A stretch of 64,000 nt of DNA from Piezodorus guildinii (GCA_023052935.1 CM041292.1:101286426-101350425), one strand, 5' to 3'; positions 37,801 through 48,544 are shown, counted from the stretch's first letter. The notes: generated by a model not told the origin, from the letters alone. Numbers and translations: made by a program.

Positions 37801-40506
37801 TGATATTGAAAGATTTATTGTTTCATAGTGATAAGAGTAGGTAATAGTAAGGAAGTATTTCCATCATGGATAAGGACAAAACCACTTTAACTCAGTATAT
37901 CATACTTGGTCATGTCAGAAGTTCTAAAGGTTAATCTTATTAAAAAATTCCTGTGATGCTTCAGTTTCACTGCCTATTCAGCAAAGCATATACAGATGAA
38001 AAATGGCATATCTCACCTCAACAGTATAAATAGACACTTAAACTAGAGATTATACTCTTACACAATGCAGTTATTATCAAAAATTGATCTTGATTAAATG
38101 AAGAACAAAAGAATACTTAACCATGTCTGAATCAGGAAAAAGTTATTTTTTTCCCAGTATTTTAAGGACTCATGACTTGTTTGTAGAATTTTCTATTTAT
38201 ATTCTCATAATTATATCATATCTTTAGTTGACTCTTAACTCTTTTATTTAAACAATGTGTAACAGTACACAAAGCTCTGAGTCAAGCTGGGAACTAGAGA
38301 AGCTAATCACAGTACTTTAGCTAAAATTATCATCAGTTAAAATAGTTGTCCAAGATATTTCAAATCAAACTTGTTCAAATTATAAAATTGTATATTAAAA
38401 TTGGAAATTTAAACCAACATTTAAACATTCATCACATGCTCGAAACCTTAACTGTATTTACAATATTATAGACTGATCATAATGGGGGTAAATAATTAAA
38501 AATAATGACATCACATAAGGAATATAACCCATTTGAACTTACAATATAACAAACATATCAAGATTCGATTTGTAAAGTAAAAATTCTGAATTTTTTTCTG
38601 TGTATAAACTTTCAACCTTTCAATTCTTCAATTCTGCCCTTGAAAACATCAATATCATGTTTCATAATAATAATAATAACTGAGAACAAATCCTTAAAAA
38701 ATAAAGCTTACAACAGCAAAAATTTCTATTTTGAATGAAATTTATCCACTATAAAATCTAAATTATAAAAACTATGCAAATGGATAATATGCCATTGAGG
38801 ATAGAATGTTTTTGGAATAGTAAAACATTCAAGATGTAAAAAGTCTATTTATCTCTTTTTTGTTATGCACAGAAAGAATTAGGAGGAATGGTGAACCCAG
38901 AACCTGAACCACAAATGACTCGTTACGACATGTTAGTCAGGTATATATGTTGGTAATATTTGTACTAGAGTGTTTCTAAGTAAACTTATAACAATGTATT
39001 AGTGAGAGCTTTTAAACACTTCAACGTGGTATGGCCCTTGGCAGTTTTAAACACTTAAATTGGCTCATTAGTCGTACTGATCTACTCAGCTGTTTTACAT
39101 GCCATGTCATACAATTTAAATTTTTTATTAATTTTGTTAGTTTTTTGCAGCTATTATTTATTAAAGAGAATTTCCTCTTACTTCCAAAAAGGGTGCTTAC
39201 AATTTTGAAGACGATTTAAAAATTATACCAAAATTATTGCTAGAAGCATTGCTTTTACAATATTGGCGTCAAGATATTTTATTTCATTGTTATATTCTTA
39301 TTGAATTAAATTTGAAAAACACTTTGAATATTTTTCAATATTTATCATAGAGATAATTAAGATAGAATTCATTCTATAAATGTAGAAAAAAGATGGTGGA
39401 GTCAAGTGAAAAAGAAAAAAGACATAATAAAAAAGAGACACTACTTCTCTTGTGGTGGTAGCTATTTCCTTGCAGTGGTGTTTGCTCTGTATTCAACTTT
39501 CCTGGATATCATTGTTGTTACATTATGGGGCTAGCCTAAGTGGATCATTGCTCTATAAATTAGTTCAATGGCCTTGTTGACCAATGAGAAACCTGCAAAT
39601 TATGAAATGTTACAGGTGGCCCAGAGGGTTTAATAGTTGAGAACGGCATAGAGGCCACAGAATAGAAATGAAGTAAGTTTTGAACATGAGATGAAAGCAT
39701 CTATTTCTGACAAAATTGAATCAATAATGCTATTTTGACCAAATTGTTTTACTTGGGAAATTATTGTAATATTTTCTTCATACCTTACTTGGGAGGCATA
39801 AAGGTTTTGCATGATCTAGTACCTATTCTTATGCATAAACCATTGATGCTACAACTCTGTTCATGCAACTTACTTCGCTTGATTTATCATCTTCATTTCC
39901 TATCTCTCCTAATTATCCACCCATTAATTATCTTTTATACTTCACCTGGTCAAATTGGTTTCCTATGATGAAAACAAATCTATAATTATCACTTACGATG
40001 AATAACATGAAAACTGAAAGTTGTAAATGTGCCTTCATACTTGGAAATGACTCAAAATGAATACTCAAAATACGAGCATGGTGAAGTCTCTAACTCTTTA
40101 CTTTTGGTGCTTGTCTTGCAAATATCTTTTGAAAGGTACTTTGCTGTGTACATTGGTTTTCATGTTTACGCTAGAAAATGAGGAATAAAAATATGCATGA
40201 TAAATTAATTAAAATTCTATCTAGTTTTTATTACTGGTATTAATTCATCATGAATGAAGAAGCAGTTTTTAAAGTAAACGATTCCATTTTATTTTGCCAG
40301 TCTGGAATTTAATCTCTTGCATTTGTGTATCTACTTTTATTGTTTCTGCTTTGAACTATCTAAATTTTTAATATAATGATTGATGTAATATTTTTGTCAT
40401 GATTATCAGGGAAATGCAAATATATATCAAAGTTTCTTGAAGTATCAGTCAGCAATAGGTGCACTATAGGAACACAAAATGAGATGTTTGCTTTGTATAA
40501 AATGCT

Positions 40507-40539
<33 letters not shown>

Positions 40540-40997
40540 GGTAACACTCAATGCTCTCAGGTATGTTTTATATTTCTTCCTATAGTAGACTTTCTTCACA
40601 ATACAGTTCACACATTGATGGGATAATGATTTATGAATAGAGCAGTAAAAAACCATTTAACGGTATACAAAGGCAATTCACTTTGGAAATTCCTTCTGGA
40701 TTATCCTTTTTCAATGAAAATTTCTTTTTCTCTGCTTTAATTTCTTAAATCCTCACGTAAATATGTTTTATAATATGAATATATATTTCAATATTGGTTT
40801 TAAATATTAAGTAAATTTTTATTACTTTAGTACCAAAGTGTTATGTATACCTGGTAAGTAATTAAATATCATTTACTTTCAGACTAGCTAATAATGTAGA
40901 GATTGAGAAGCCTGAAGATAGAATTGATGCTATCATATCAATGATCAAGGAAGACCTGGAAAGATATGTGAATAGCAACCAAGATTTCCTTTCATGA
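28815..40997 (+). CDS. Unrecognised spliced gene, 3' five exons
   Basis: Exons 28815-28867, 30339-30463, 31723-31823, 38873-38940 and 40883-40997 have GT-AG borders, and their phases agree at every junction (2, 1, 0, 2), ending in TGA at 40995. The joined product is 153 residues from the first exon seen: a segment around GLEVFFDGKKFFYR, then EIPIDMSLGSEITRFQED, a stretch rich in E, K and W (EEKSKYWQSFWSNYHEPGHD), then NPEPEPQMTRYDMLVR and an acidic helical C-terminus ending NQDFLS. No signal peptide, membrane span or known catalytic motif is visible, so it is probably a soluble intracellular protein. I do not recognise the family. The first exon begins in phase 0 without ATG, so at least one upstream exon is missing. 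The 7-kb intron before 38873 holds several transposons. It lies 4.5 kb downstream of yellow on the same strand with no sign of a shared transcript. Confidence 0.72.
30339..30463 (+). CDS. Unknown gene, exon at 30339
   Basis: A long poly-T tract leads to the acceptor ATTAG at 30334-30338; the donor AAG|GTAATT follows 30463. It encodes TNNGKEIPIDMSLG and RKTRETLNCLSQ, and its final G is completed to aspartate by the next exon. An ATG at 30286 in the same frame is intronic. Confidence 0.72.
30952..31110 (+). mobile_element. SINE family D, 5' part
   Basis: An A-box-like TAGCATAGTGGCTAGCATAA and a B-box-like ACAGGCTCAAACCTGG, followed by CATAGGATTTTTTAAAGGGA, match the head of the 43190 copy. The 3' half is not recognisable. 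It lies in the intron between the 30339 and 31723 exons of the unknown gene. Confidence 0.68.
31723..31823 (+). CDS. Unknown gene, exon at 31723
   Basis: The acceptor TTGACAG ends at 31722 and the donor GAG|GTAAAG follows 31823. It encodes PTCNENEEKSKYWQSFW and HEPGHDPGTKIVE, ends in phase 0, and joins directly to the exon at 38873. Confidence 0.75.
31824..33661. other. Large intron, 5' part
   Basis: Very AT-rich, no coding signal, no repeat family recognised. Confidence 0.5.
33670..34007 (+). mobile_element. hAT-type MITE with exact 8-bp TSD
   Basis: This 338-bp non-coding element starts TAGGGATGGGCATAATCG and ends with the near-inverse (ATTATGCCCGCCCCTA). An exact 8-bp direct repeat CTCCCCGG flanks it at 33662-33669 and 34008-34015. 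The 8-bp duplication and TAGGG termini are hallmarks of hAT elements. The interior has many ATTCGATTAT-type repeats in both directions. Strand is arbitrary. Confidence 0.92.
34195..35505 (+). pseudogene. RTE-like LINE relic, internally deleted and interrupted
   Basis: It starts with an APE scrap (a YAPAAE-like block near 34207) joined straight to RT sequence: GLRQADPIAPLLFNIALQV (motif B), then a ruined YADD region, VSFKYLGCIINNNLKED, YKTLVRPVVTYGGET, and after 35242 LRLKWFGRVLRM and EWLATVEQAKGSF. The region between APE and RT is missing. About 200 bp at 35039-35241 interrupts the C-terminus between two copies of AGATTAAAAT. Confidence 0.78.
35590..36560 (+). pseudogene. Second, more decayed RTE-like relic
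   Basis: The end of an APE domain is recognisable (NQIDHILIS, VRSYRG, DHNPVVMKLK) around 35700-35830, followed by unreadable sequence. A C-terminal scrap (NREQWNKIVEKAKES) lies at about 36478-36530. It lies directly after another RTE relic and may be a separate insertion. Confidence 0.6.
36561..38872. other. Large intron, 3' part
   Basis: AT-rich with short frames only (for example 37460-37654), none resembling a known protein. Confidence 0.5.
38873..38940 (+). CDS. Unknown gene, exon at 38873
   Basis: The acceptor TGCACAG and the donor CAG|GTATAT bound 68 nt encoding KELGGMVNPEPEPQMTRYD and MLV plus two bases of arginine. It is too short for an ORF call but has clean phase compatibility on both sides. 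Confidence 0.68.
38941..40882. other. Last intron of the unknown gene
   Basis: Apart from the poly-A tract, nothing recognised. Confidence 0.5.
40508..40537. repeat. Poly-A tract
   Basis: A run of 30 A in the last intron of the unknown gene, without recognisable retroposon body. Confidence 0.9.
40883..40997 (+). CDS. Unknown gene, terminal exon
   Basis: The acceptor CTTTCAG ends at 40882. The exon completes an arginine, reads LANNVEIEKPEDRIDAI and a charged helix (MIKEDLERYVNSNQDFLS), and stops with TGA at 40995-40997. Possible poly(A) signals (AATAAATAAA) occur from about 41464 in the tandem repeat that follows. Confidence 0.72.
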
Positions 40998-41359
40998 TAT
41001 TAAAAACTTTAAAAAATCCCTGGATTATTTAATTGTGATAATTTTTTTTTTTTTTTTTTTTATATCTAAGGATATTTAGATTGATTATTTACTTAAAGTA
41101 AAATTAATTTTTCTTAGCAATGGAATTCCCGTCCAAGCTTGGACAAGCTAATGCTTTGTTGATTTCGGCAATCCACCAACAGACATTTTTGTGTTTATTA
41201 AGGAATCAGTATTTTTTACTGCACAGGTGAATATTTGTGGAGAAATCTACCATCTAACATTCCATTATGTAGATTATATTGTTCAATCAAAAATTTTTTT
41301 TTTGGTGTTAATACTTGACAAGCTATATCTCAAGTCCAGCAACAAATCTAATTTTCTTT

Positions 41360-42018
41360 CCTCAGAAAGAAATTTTTTTTTTTTTTTTATTAGTACTGTA
41401 GCACTTAATTTTTATACCAAACAGGAATTGTTAACAAATGTTGAGGGTCATTTGTTATACAAATAAATAAACTTTATTTTTATCTATTCTTGATTTTGAA
41501 ATTAATTGATTTTCTAAATTTACCTGATTCTGTTTTTATTTCCAAATCTGAATACATTTTTCTTTCCTCAGAAAGACAAATGGGCAGCACTGTTTTTTTT
41601 TTTTTTTTTTTTTTTTAGTACTGTAGCACTTAATTTTTATACCAAACTGGATTTGTTAACAAATGTTGAGGGTAATTTGTTATACAAATAAATAAACTTT
41701 ATTTTTATCTATTCTTGATTTTGAAATTAATTGATTTTCTAAATTTACCTGATTCTGTTTTTATTTCCAAATCTGAATACATTTTTCTTTCCTCAGAAAG
41801 ACAAATGGGCAGCACTGTTTTTTTTTTTTTTTTTTGTTTTTTTTAGTACTGTAGCACTTAATTTTTATACCAAACTGGATTTGTTAACAAATGTTGAGGG
41901 TAATTTGTTATACAAATAAATAAACTTTATTTTTATCTATTCTTGATTTTGAAATTAATTGATTATCTAAATTTACCTGATTCTGTTTTTATTTCCAAAT
42001 CTGAATACATTTTTCAAT
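41360..42018 (+). repeat. ~227-bp tandem repeat, three units
   Basis: AGTACTGTAGCACTTAATTT recurs at about 41391, 41616 and 41844. Units 2 and 3 are almost identical over their length, each with a poly-T run, AAATGTTGAGGGTAATTTG and AATAAATAAACTTTA. Unit 1 has diverged at its start. It begins about 360 bp after the stop codon of the unknown gene, so its AATAAA copies may serve as poly(A) signals. Confidence 0.85.
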
Positions 42019-43189
42019 GCTTTATTGCTTCTTTAATTTTTTTTAATCAGAAATCATTAAAAGTAAATGGTCCATAGAAAGGTGACTTCTTATTAATCCG
42101 AAAGAATTATATTGAAAAGGGTTTCATTGTTGGAATTTTGTAGGAACTAACAATATGTTTTACCAAGTAATTTTACCACTATGAATCAATATTTAAATAA
42201 CTTCATTTAAAAAAAATTGTTAAATTACAAGTCTTGTTCTTGAATAAATTACAGTTGTAAATAAAAAACATATGATAATTTCATAACTATGAAGAACATA
42301 TGATCAGTGGCGAAATAGTGGGGATAATATGCATCTTGTATCATTATGTGTAAATTCATGATCATATATAATATAATGTATATAAGTTGTCGATACTTTA
42401 AAAACGTTAATAGGTAGGTCCTTTCCAACACAGCTAGAGAGCCATCAGATCAATCAAGACATCAAGGAATCAGAACTTTGTTTCTATACAATCTCCGTCT
42501 GTTATGGGTTGGCGCATGAACAGAAAACTAAGCCATGCAGATCCAAGTTCCGTGACAGTTAAAGATAGAAGATGCCCAGGAATACAAAATGGATAGGTTA
42601 GGTTAGTATAATTGGTTGTTCGTGAATAGTAAGACGTAGGAAAGAACCTACTAATTTAATTAAAACCAATACCGAATGTGAAAATAACCTTATTTGTCCA
42701 AAGGGCTGAAATCGATGTATATCTTCCTGACGACATTGGTGAGCAGCTTCTGTTATTTTTTAGTATTTTCTGCTAGTAGTCACAATATATTACATCCCAT
42801 GTATCTGTATGTGAATATACAGAACTCTACTTACATCTGTTCTTGAAACATATGGTAAATATTTAAACTTATTTTCGGAAGTATAATTTCTTTTGTATAT
42901 GTAATGCACGCGAACTGCTGCAATATTCAAGTAATTTTCATATGAATTCATTAATATGTTTGAAAAATTCAATATAAAGTACAATATTCGTATATGTTTA
43001 GTTCAATTAAAACAAAAAATGTAATTAATGAAATATGAATGCACATTTCGTTTATTAAAACAGAATAGCCAATTTCGTCTTCAGTTTTTAATTTATTAGT
43101 TTTTATAATTATTTTTATATAAAAACATTTACTATCATCTTAGCTAATCAATCAATGTTCCAATATCAAGAGCTAACAGGACTGAATAC
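42019..43189. other. Intergenic, nothing recognised
   Basis: No conserved coding or repeat family seen. Confidence 0.5.
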
Positions 43190-43460
43190 CATGCAGTGCA
43201 TAACAGCCTTCTATGCCCAGGATCGCGGGTTCAAACCCGACAGATGGTCCAAGGATTTTTTAAAGTGAGTAAAAAGTCCTTAGTTATGCCACTTTTCGGA
43301 GGAGACGTAGAATGTAATCTCGAACCTGTGTGATGTTAAAAACCTAAAGCTACTCATCAAAGACCCCTATCCTGATTAAATCTGAATAGGCAAAACAAAA
43401 AACCCACTTTAGCATTTCCCGATTAGACATCGGCAGCATAAATGACGTTAATAATTAACC
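43190..43460 (+). mobile_element. SINE family D, nearly full copy
   Basis: Head with B box GGGTTCAAACCC at 43227-43238, body with AAGTCCTTAGTTATGCCAC and AAGACCCCTATCCTGATTAA, and 3' end AAATGACGTTAATAATTAA. The order is the same as the copy at 63385, moderately diverged. Confidence 0.78.
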
Positions 43461-43944
43461 AACCGAGAGGCAGAAATATGTGTAATCAAAGAACGAAATA
43501 ATATAAAATGAAGTTGGTTCCTTTCCAATCATTATTTACAGACGTCAGCTGAATGGATATCTGGAGTTCCAAAATAGAACAATATATCTACAGCCGAAGG
43601 CGTAAGAAATTGTAAGAGATCTTAAGTAATTAACTAAGTTTTTAGTGTTTAAAATTAAATGCAGTTCTAGCGCAGCAGCATGTAATAAATTGCTTACTCA
43701 TAAACTGAAAGAGAAACAACAATGCAATTTTGTCACCTTCTAAACATAAACGAATGACAGTCTAGAATGTGTAAAATACTCATTTCTAGAAAAATTGACT
43801 TATAATTTTGCCATATGAGCACGGAAATAATATAACAGTGTAAATTGATATCTACAACACTCAACATTATGTATTTTTTGTCGATCAGCTCTACAGCTTT
43901 ACGTCTTTAACTTTGTGTGTTCGATAACACAAAAAAGTGTAACA

Positions 43945-43980
43945 ATTCAAAGTTTTGTGTTGTGCGCACCAGAATTTTGC
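43945..43980 (+). repeat. TIR element family, right-end scrap
   Basis: GTTTTGTGTTGTGCGCACCA followed by GAATTTT matches the outer part of the right end only; the GGTAAGTGAAAG border is not intact. Confidence 0.45.
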
Positions 43981-44779
43981 CAGATATATATTCAAATTAA
44001 GTAATGATGTTTATCTTGTTCGTGAAATTACGTTTTAAGGTTAATTAGTAAGTAGTGAGTGCTATAGTCGTCACCTTGAAGATGAAGAAGGCCACGTTTG
44101 ATGGAGTTAAAACGGTCATAAACATAATAGTAGTTGTTCCAGATCGGTTGGAAAACAATAAATGGCATAGATATCCTTGAGAAAGAATGGAGGGTAGAAG
44201 GAGGAAGACAGACAGGAAAAAAATGAAGATTTAGCTATGTCCGGTGAGCATGAGGCTAGCAAGGTGGTGTGTAATACCTCGAGACTATCGGGGCCGAGGA
44301 TCTGAAGCCATTACCGCTCTTAGGCCAGTGACATACTGCCGTCCTCGCTACTCGGATTCCGGCCACAATAGGCCATTCTACTAGCTAATTTGTCCGATTA
44401 GCATAGGCTTCCTCTTCTAATAACTACTCTGGGTGAAGAAATGCCATTGTATGCATCAGAAACGAGGCAAATTTAATGTTTAATTATTACCATTGTTGTT
44501 TCAAGTACTGCTGACCATTCTCTTGTATTTTTACTAGGAGAATTAGGGATTAGGAGGATTAGGGAAAGCCCGCGAAAGCGGATATGTTAAGGTAACCTGC
44601 AAAAAAAAAACATAGCAATAAACTACTTAGGAACTTTCTTTTATTATCTTCAATTGCACATTTAATTACCTTTGGTTACATATAATCAAAATTTGGAACT
44701 CTTAATTTTTATAAACTAATAGCAAGATCCTGTTGATTATCCGCTTTGCCCGACCCACACGGCTAGATAGATTTTTTTA
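43981..44779. other. Uncharacterised repeat-like DNA
   Basis: GC-richer than its surroundings at 44060-44420 with scrambled short frames; it looks like old transposon DNA but no domain can be named. Confidence 0.35.
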
Positions 44780-45214
44780 ATCGTCACAGTTATCGCCGAG
44801 ATCGGGCTGCGAAAGAAGCTGCATTGTCAAACGTCCAAATCCACCCAATTTACATCAAGGAAGACGTAAAAAATTACCTTAAGGTCTAAATATATCAGGC
44901 ATGGGAACAGATGTGGTCGGAACTTGACAACACCAATAAATTAAGAAATATCAAGCAATCGCCTGATCCATGGAATACATCATTGCGAAGTAATCGCCGC
45001 GAGGAAACTGCTTTGGCGAGACTTCGCATAGGACATAGCAGGCTCACACATCTCCATCTCATCCTCAGGCAGCCCGTACCAATGTGTGATTTGTGTAGAG
45101 TGCCTCTCTCAATAAAACACATAATTGAGAAATGCCCCAAATTCCAGGTACAAATGGATAAACTTAACCTAGCTAGATCGTTGAGTGAGAGCTTGAAGGA
45201 CTCTAGTGAAACAG
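44780..45214 (+). pseudogene. Older LINE: RNase H end and zinc-knuckle, 5' of insertion
   Basis: The frame contains DRAAKEAAL (end of an RNase H domain), then a stop, then NRREETALARLRIGHSRLTH, followed by a C-x2-C...H-x4-C type knuckle (MCDLCRVPLSIKHIIEKC). This is the conserved C-terminus of RNase H-bearing LINEs of the I/jockey assemblage. At 45214 it is cut by the RTE-like LINE. Any reading beyond that point in this frame is antisense of the inserted element. Confidence 0.8.
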
Positions 45215-45229
45215 TTAGTTCACTGATTA

Positions 45230-48200
45230 TTATTATTTCACGGCGCTACAACCCGGTCACGGGTCTTGGCCTCCTCCAACCGCCTCCTCCAATCATCACG
45301 GTCTTGAGCCGATGTCATCCAGCTCCTAACTCCCAGCAACATGCGAGCGTCCGCCGCCACACCATCCGACCATCTCAACCTTGGTCTTCCTCTTCTTCTT
45401 ATCCCATGGATCGGCTGAGTGAGCAATATTTTGGGCATTTCTCCATTTTCCATCCTGGCAATATGCCCTGCATATCTTAGGCGTCTTAACTTCATAGCTC
45501 GGACCACATCACCTTCTCCAAAAGCATTGTAGAGGTCCTGATTTGTGCGCCGCTTCCACTCCTCTCCAACTTTCACTCCTCCAAAAATACGGCGGAGAAC
45601 TTTTCTTTCAAAAATTAGGAGTTCCTTCTCGGTCGCCTTTGAAGTCGCCCAACACTCTGATCCATAGAGCAGTACGGGACGCACCAATGTCTTATAGAGG
45701 TGGAGCTTGGTCTGTCTAGAGAGTATCCGCTTGGTTAGCTGCTTGCCTAACCCGAAGTAGCATTTGTTGGCTGCAGTTATTCTTCTCCTTATCTCAATAT
45801 CGGGGTTATTATCTTGGGTGACCACTGATCCCAGGTATGTGAACTCTGAGACCTTCTCAAACTTATGAACCCCGATAGTGACTGTCTCGCCTAGCATTGG
45901 GATTTCTTCTGCTACCATATATTTTGTTTTGGACTCATTAACGTTCAGTCCAAGTCTGCTGGCAGGACCCATCAAAGCCAGAAAGGCATCAGTCACGGAC
46001 TGTAGAGAGCGTCCCACAATGTCGATGTCGTCTGCGTAAGCGAACAGCTGGACAAGTCGGGTAAATATATTCCCTTCTCTTTCGCGTAAACCAGCATCTC
46101 TTACGGCCTTCTCAAGTGCTAGATTAAACAGCAAACAGGCTAGTGCATCCCCTTGTCGGAGTCCTTTATCTGCACGAAATTCCTTGGACCTGTCACCATT
46201 TACTCTTACCATACATCTCACCTCCTTCATGGTAAGCTTTATCAAGCGTATAAGTTTCTCAGGTATATTAAATTCTCTGAGGGCAATGTACAGTTCTTCT
46301 CGTATTATGCTGTCATACGCTGCTTTGAAATCTATGAAAAGATGGTGAGTTTTGGTTTTATACTCATGGCCTCTTTCAAGAATTGTTCGCACACAGAACA
46401 TCTGGTCTGAGGTGGATCTTCCTTTCCTGAATCCACTCTGGTAGGGACCAAGTTCGCGCTCAGCAAATGGTAAGAGACGTCTAAAAAGAATATTAGATAG
46501 TATTTTATAGGCACAGGATAGTAGTGAGATGCCTCGATAATTGCTGCAAAGTAATCTATCACCCTTTTTATGTATAGGGCAGATAACTGATCTGTTCCAA
46601 TCGGAGGGCATCACCTCATCTGTCCATATCACAAGGAGAAGATCTTGTAATGCTTTGTTGAGCTCATTTCCACCGTATTTCAAGAGTTCAGCAGGGAGTG
46701 CGTCAATGCCAGGGGTTTTGTTATTTTTCAGTTTGCTGATGGCATCTATAACCTCTTCTTCATCAGGAGGTTCAATGTCTAACCCTTGTTCTCCCACTTG
46801 TATTCTGTTGATTTCATCAGTCTCTTGTTTGTCTAATTCATCATGAAAGTCTCCTTCTCTTGGATTGAGAAGATCATTGAAATAATCCCTCCATTCGTCA
46901 AGAACTTCAGACTTGTTGGTCAACAAGTTTCCATGTTTATCCTTACAAGACATCACTTTACTAAGGTATTGCTTTCTTCCCTTATTGACCAATCTGAAGA
47001 AATCCCTACTTTCTTTGCTGCAGTGGAGCATTTCAATCGTTTTCATTTCCTCGCTCTCTTTCTGTCGTTTCTTCTTCCGGTGTAAATGCTTCTCTTCTTT
47101 TCTTCTCTGTCGATATTCATCAACAGACCTCCTTGTGGTTGCCCTAATCATTCCTTGGTACGCACTGTTTTTCCGGTTCGTGGCTATACTGCATTCTTCA
47201 TCGAACCAGGGTGACCTTGGTTCCTTCTCATATGGCCCTAGTACTTCATCAGCTGTTTCCATTATCGCTCCGTAACAGTGCGACCAGAACTTTTCAATGT
47301 CCAGCTCAGCATCGCTGCTTCTCTGGCGCACTTTAATGTCAAGTGCTTCAGTGTATTTATGCTGGATTTGCGGGTCTTTCAGTTTTTTTAGATTAAAACG
47401 TCGGGGCTTCTCGGCAGCTTTTAATTTCCTCACTGAGCAGATCTTCGCCGTCACATGTGCTATGCTCAAGTAGTGGTCCGAATCGACATTTGCTCCTCTG
47501 AATGTTCTAACATTTCTCAGATTGCTTCTATGGCGTCTACCTATCAAAATATGATCGATCTGATTGACAACTGACCGGTCCGGTGACGTCCATGTGCCCT
47601 TGTGTATATTCTTGTGCGGATACAGTGTACTTCCTACCACGAGATTCCTGGATTCAGCGAAGTTAATGAGCCTTTGTCCATTGTCGTTGGTTGTGTCATG
47701 AAGGCTATGTTTTCCTATGATTCGCTGGTATATTGCTTCTTTTCCCAACTTTGCATTGAAATCTCCAGCGATTACTTTCATGTCATACCTAGGGCAGGCA
47801 TCCAGAGTCCTTTCCAAAAGTTCATAGAAAGTATCCTTTTCTTCTTCATTTGACACCTCTGTAGGGGCATGTACACTTAACAAACTGTAGTTATAAAACT
47901 TTCCCCGCATTCTTAAGAGACAAATTCGCGGACTCACTGGTTTAAATCCAATTATCGTCTGCCTATACTTTCCCCTCACAACAAATCCTGTGCCGAATTC
48001 ATGGCGACTCTCATGACAGCTGTAGTAGATGGAGTGGTGCCTTTTTTCAAGAATTCCTTGACCAGTCCATCTGATCTCCTGGACAGCGCCTATGTCAATC
48101 TTATACCTGTCAAATTGTTCTAGTAGCAACTTTAATGCTCCGGGTCTATATAGAGACAATGCATTCCAGTATCCAAAGTTGAAAATCCTATGGGGGGTGC

Positions 48201-48529
48201 CGGGTCGTTTACCTTTAAGACTGATCAGATCCGAGGCTGGTGTAGGTTTCACGATAATTACTATTTCAGGTAGTGGGGCTATCCACCCTCTCTCCGTACC
48301 CTAGTCTGCTGACGGGGCTGCCATCTCAATGCATGCAGACCTACATCCCCATCCGGGGCGGCTTCCTAGGGAAGGTGGCCCTAGGGTGTATACTGTATGT
48401 GACCTTGTGTGTAGAGTGCTGGATTTAGTTTATATGTGTGAGTGTCAGTGTACTGTTCCCCCAACCTGGAGGACCAGTGGCTGACTGCGGTACAATGACC
48501 GGGCGATGGGGTCGCCACTTCCCTACGCC
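45230..48529 (-). mobile_element. RTE-like LINE, apparently intact, 15-bp TSD
   Basis: The 15-bp repeat TTAGTTCACTGATTA occurs at 45215-45229 and 48530-48544 and flanks a complete minus-strand LINE. The 3' end (low coordinate) has almost no UTR and an AAT-repeat tail. The 5' leader of about 270 bp (48260-48529) is GC-rich. Removing the element rejoins the reading frame of an older LINE exactly at the duplication, which confirms the boundaries. Confidence 0.93.
45238..48252 (-). CDS. LINE APE endonuclease-reverse transcriptase, 1004 codons
   Basis: This is an uninterrupted frame. The endonuclease half shows WNALSLYRPGALKLLLEQ, VQEIRWTGQG, APTEVSNEEEK, IAGDFNAKLG, NQIDHILIG and SDHYLSI, the APE catalytic blocks. 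The reverse transcriptase half shows GIDALPAELLKYGG, CPIHKKGDR with NYRGISLLS, FRKGRSTSDQ, FIDFKAAYDSI (motif A), GLRQGDALACLLFNLAL (motif B), FAYADDIDIVG (YADD) and FTYLGSVV, then a C-terminal RRGRPRLRWSDGV block. All catalytic residues I can check are present, so it may still be active. The listed first codon (48252) is GTG and the next in-frame ATG is only at about residue 115, inside the endonuclease. Translation therefore must start upstream, at a non-AUG codon, or the true start is lost. The kind often annotated as craniofacial-development-protein-2-like. Confidence 0.92.
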   Translation of the reverse strand: MKPTPASDLISLKGKRPGTPHRIFNFGYWNALSLYRPGALKLLLEQFDRYKIDIGAVQEIRWTGQGILEKRHHSIYYSCHESRHEFGTGFVVRGKYRQTIIGFKPVSPRICLLRMRGKFYNYSLLSVHAPTEVSNEEEKDTFYELLERTLDACPRYDMKVIAGDFNAKLGKEAIYQRIIGKHSLHDTTNDNGQRLINFAESRNLVVGSTLYPHKNIHKGTWTSPDRSVVNQIDHILIGRRHRSNLRNVRTFRGANVDSDHYLSIAHVTAKICSVRKLKAAEKPRRFNLKKLKDPQIQHKYTEALDIKVRQRSSDAELDIEKFWSHCYGAIMETADEVLGPYEKEPRSPWFDEECSIATNRKNSAYQGMIRATTRRSVDEYRQRRKEEKHLHRKKKRQKESEEMKTIEMLHCSKESRDFFRLVNKGRKQYLSKVMSCKDKHGNLLTNKSEVLDEWRDYFNDLLNPREGDFHDELDKQETDEINRIQVGEQGLDIEPPDEEEVIDAISKLKNNKTPGIDALPAELLKYGGNELNKALQDLLLVIWTDEVMPSDWNRSVICPIHKKGDRLLCSNYRGISLLSCAYKILSNILFRRLLPFAERELGPYQSGFRKGRSTSDQMFCVRTILERGHEYKTKTHHLFIDFKAAYDSIIREELYIALREFNIPEKLIRLIKLTMKEVRCMVRVNGDRSKEFRADKGLRQGDALACLLFNLALEKAVRDAGLREREGNIFTRLVQLFAYADDIDIVGRSLQSVTDAFLALMGPASRLGLNVNESKTKYMVAEEIPMLGETVTIGVHKFEKVSEFTYLGSVVTQDNNPDIEIRRRITAANKCYFGLGKQLTKRILSRQTKLHLYKTLVRPVLLYGSECWATSKATEKELLIFERKVLRRIFGGVKVGEEWKRRTNQDLYNAFGEGDVVRAMKLRRLRYAGHIARMENGEMPKILLTQPIHGIRRRGRPRLRWSDGVAADARMLLGVRSWMTSAQDRDDWRRRLEEAKTRDRVVAP

Positions 48530-48544
48530 TTAGTTCACTGATTA

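Noticed and set aside
44081..44125. Sixth hammerhead-like stretch (CCTTGAAGATGAAGAAGGCC)
   Set aside because: Box order and stem II could not be arranged into the motif; similarity is limited to a few words.
45215..45480. Continuation of the + strand frame 44911-45480 past the LINE insertion
   Set aside because: Beyond 45214 this frame only reads the antisense strand of the inserted RTE-like LINE; the true continuation is at 48545.
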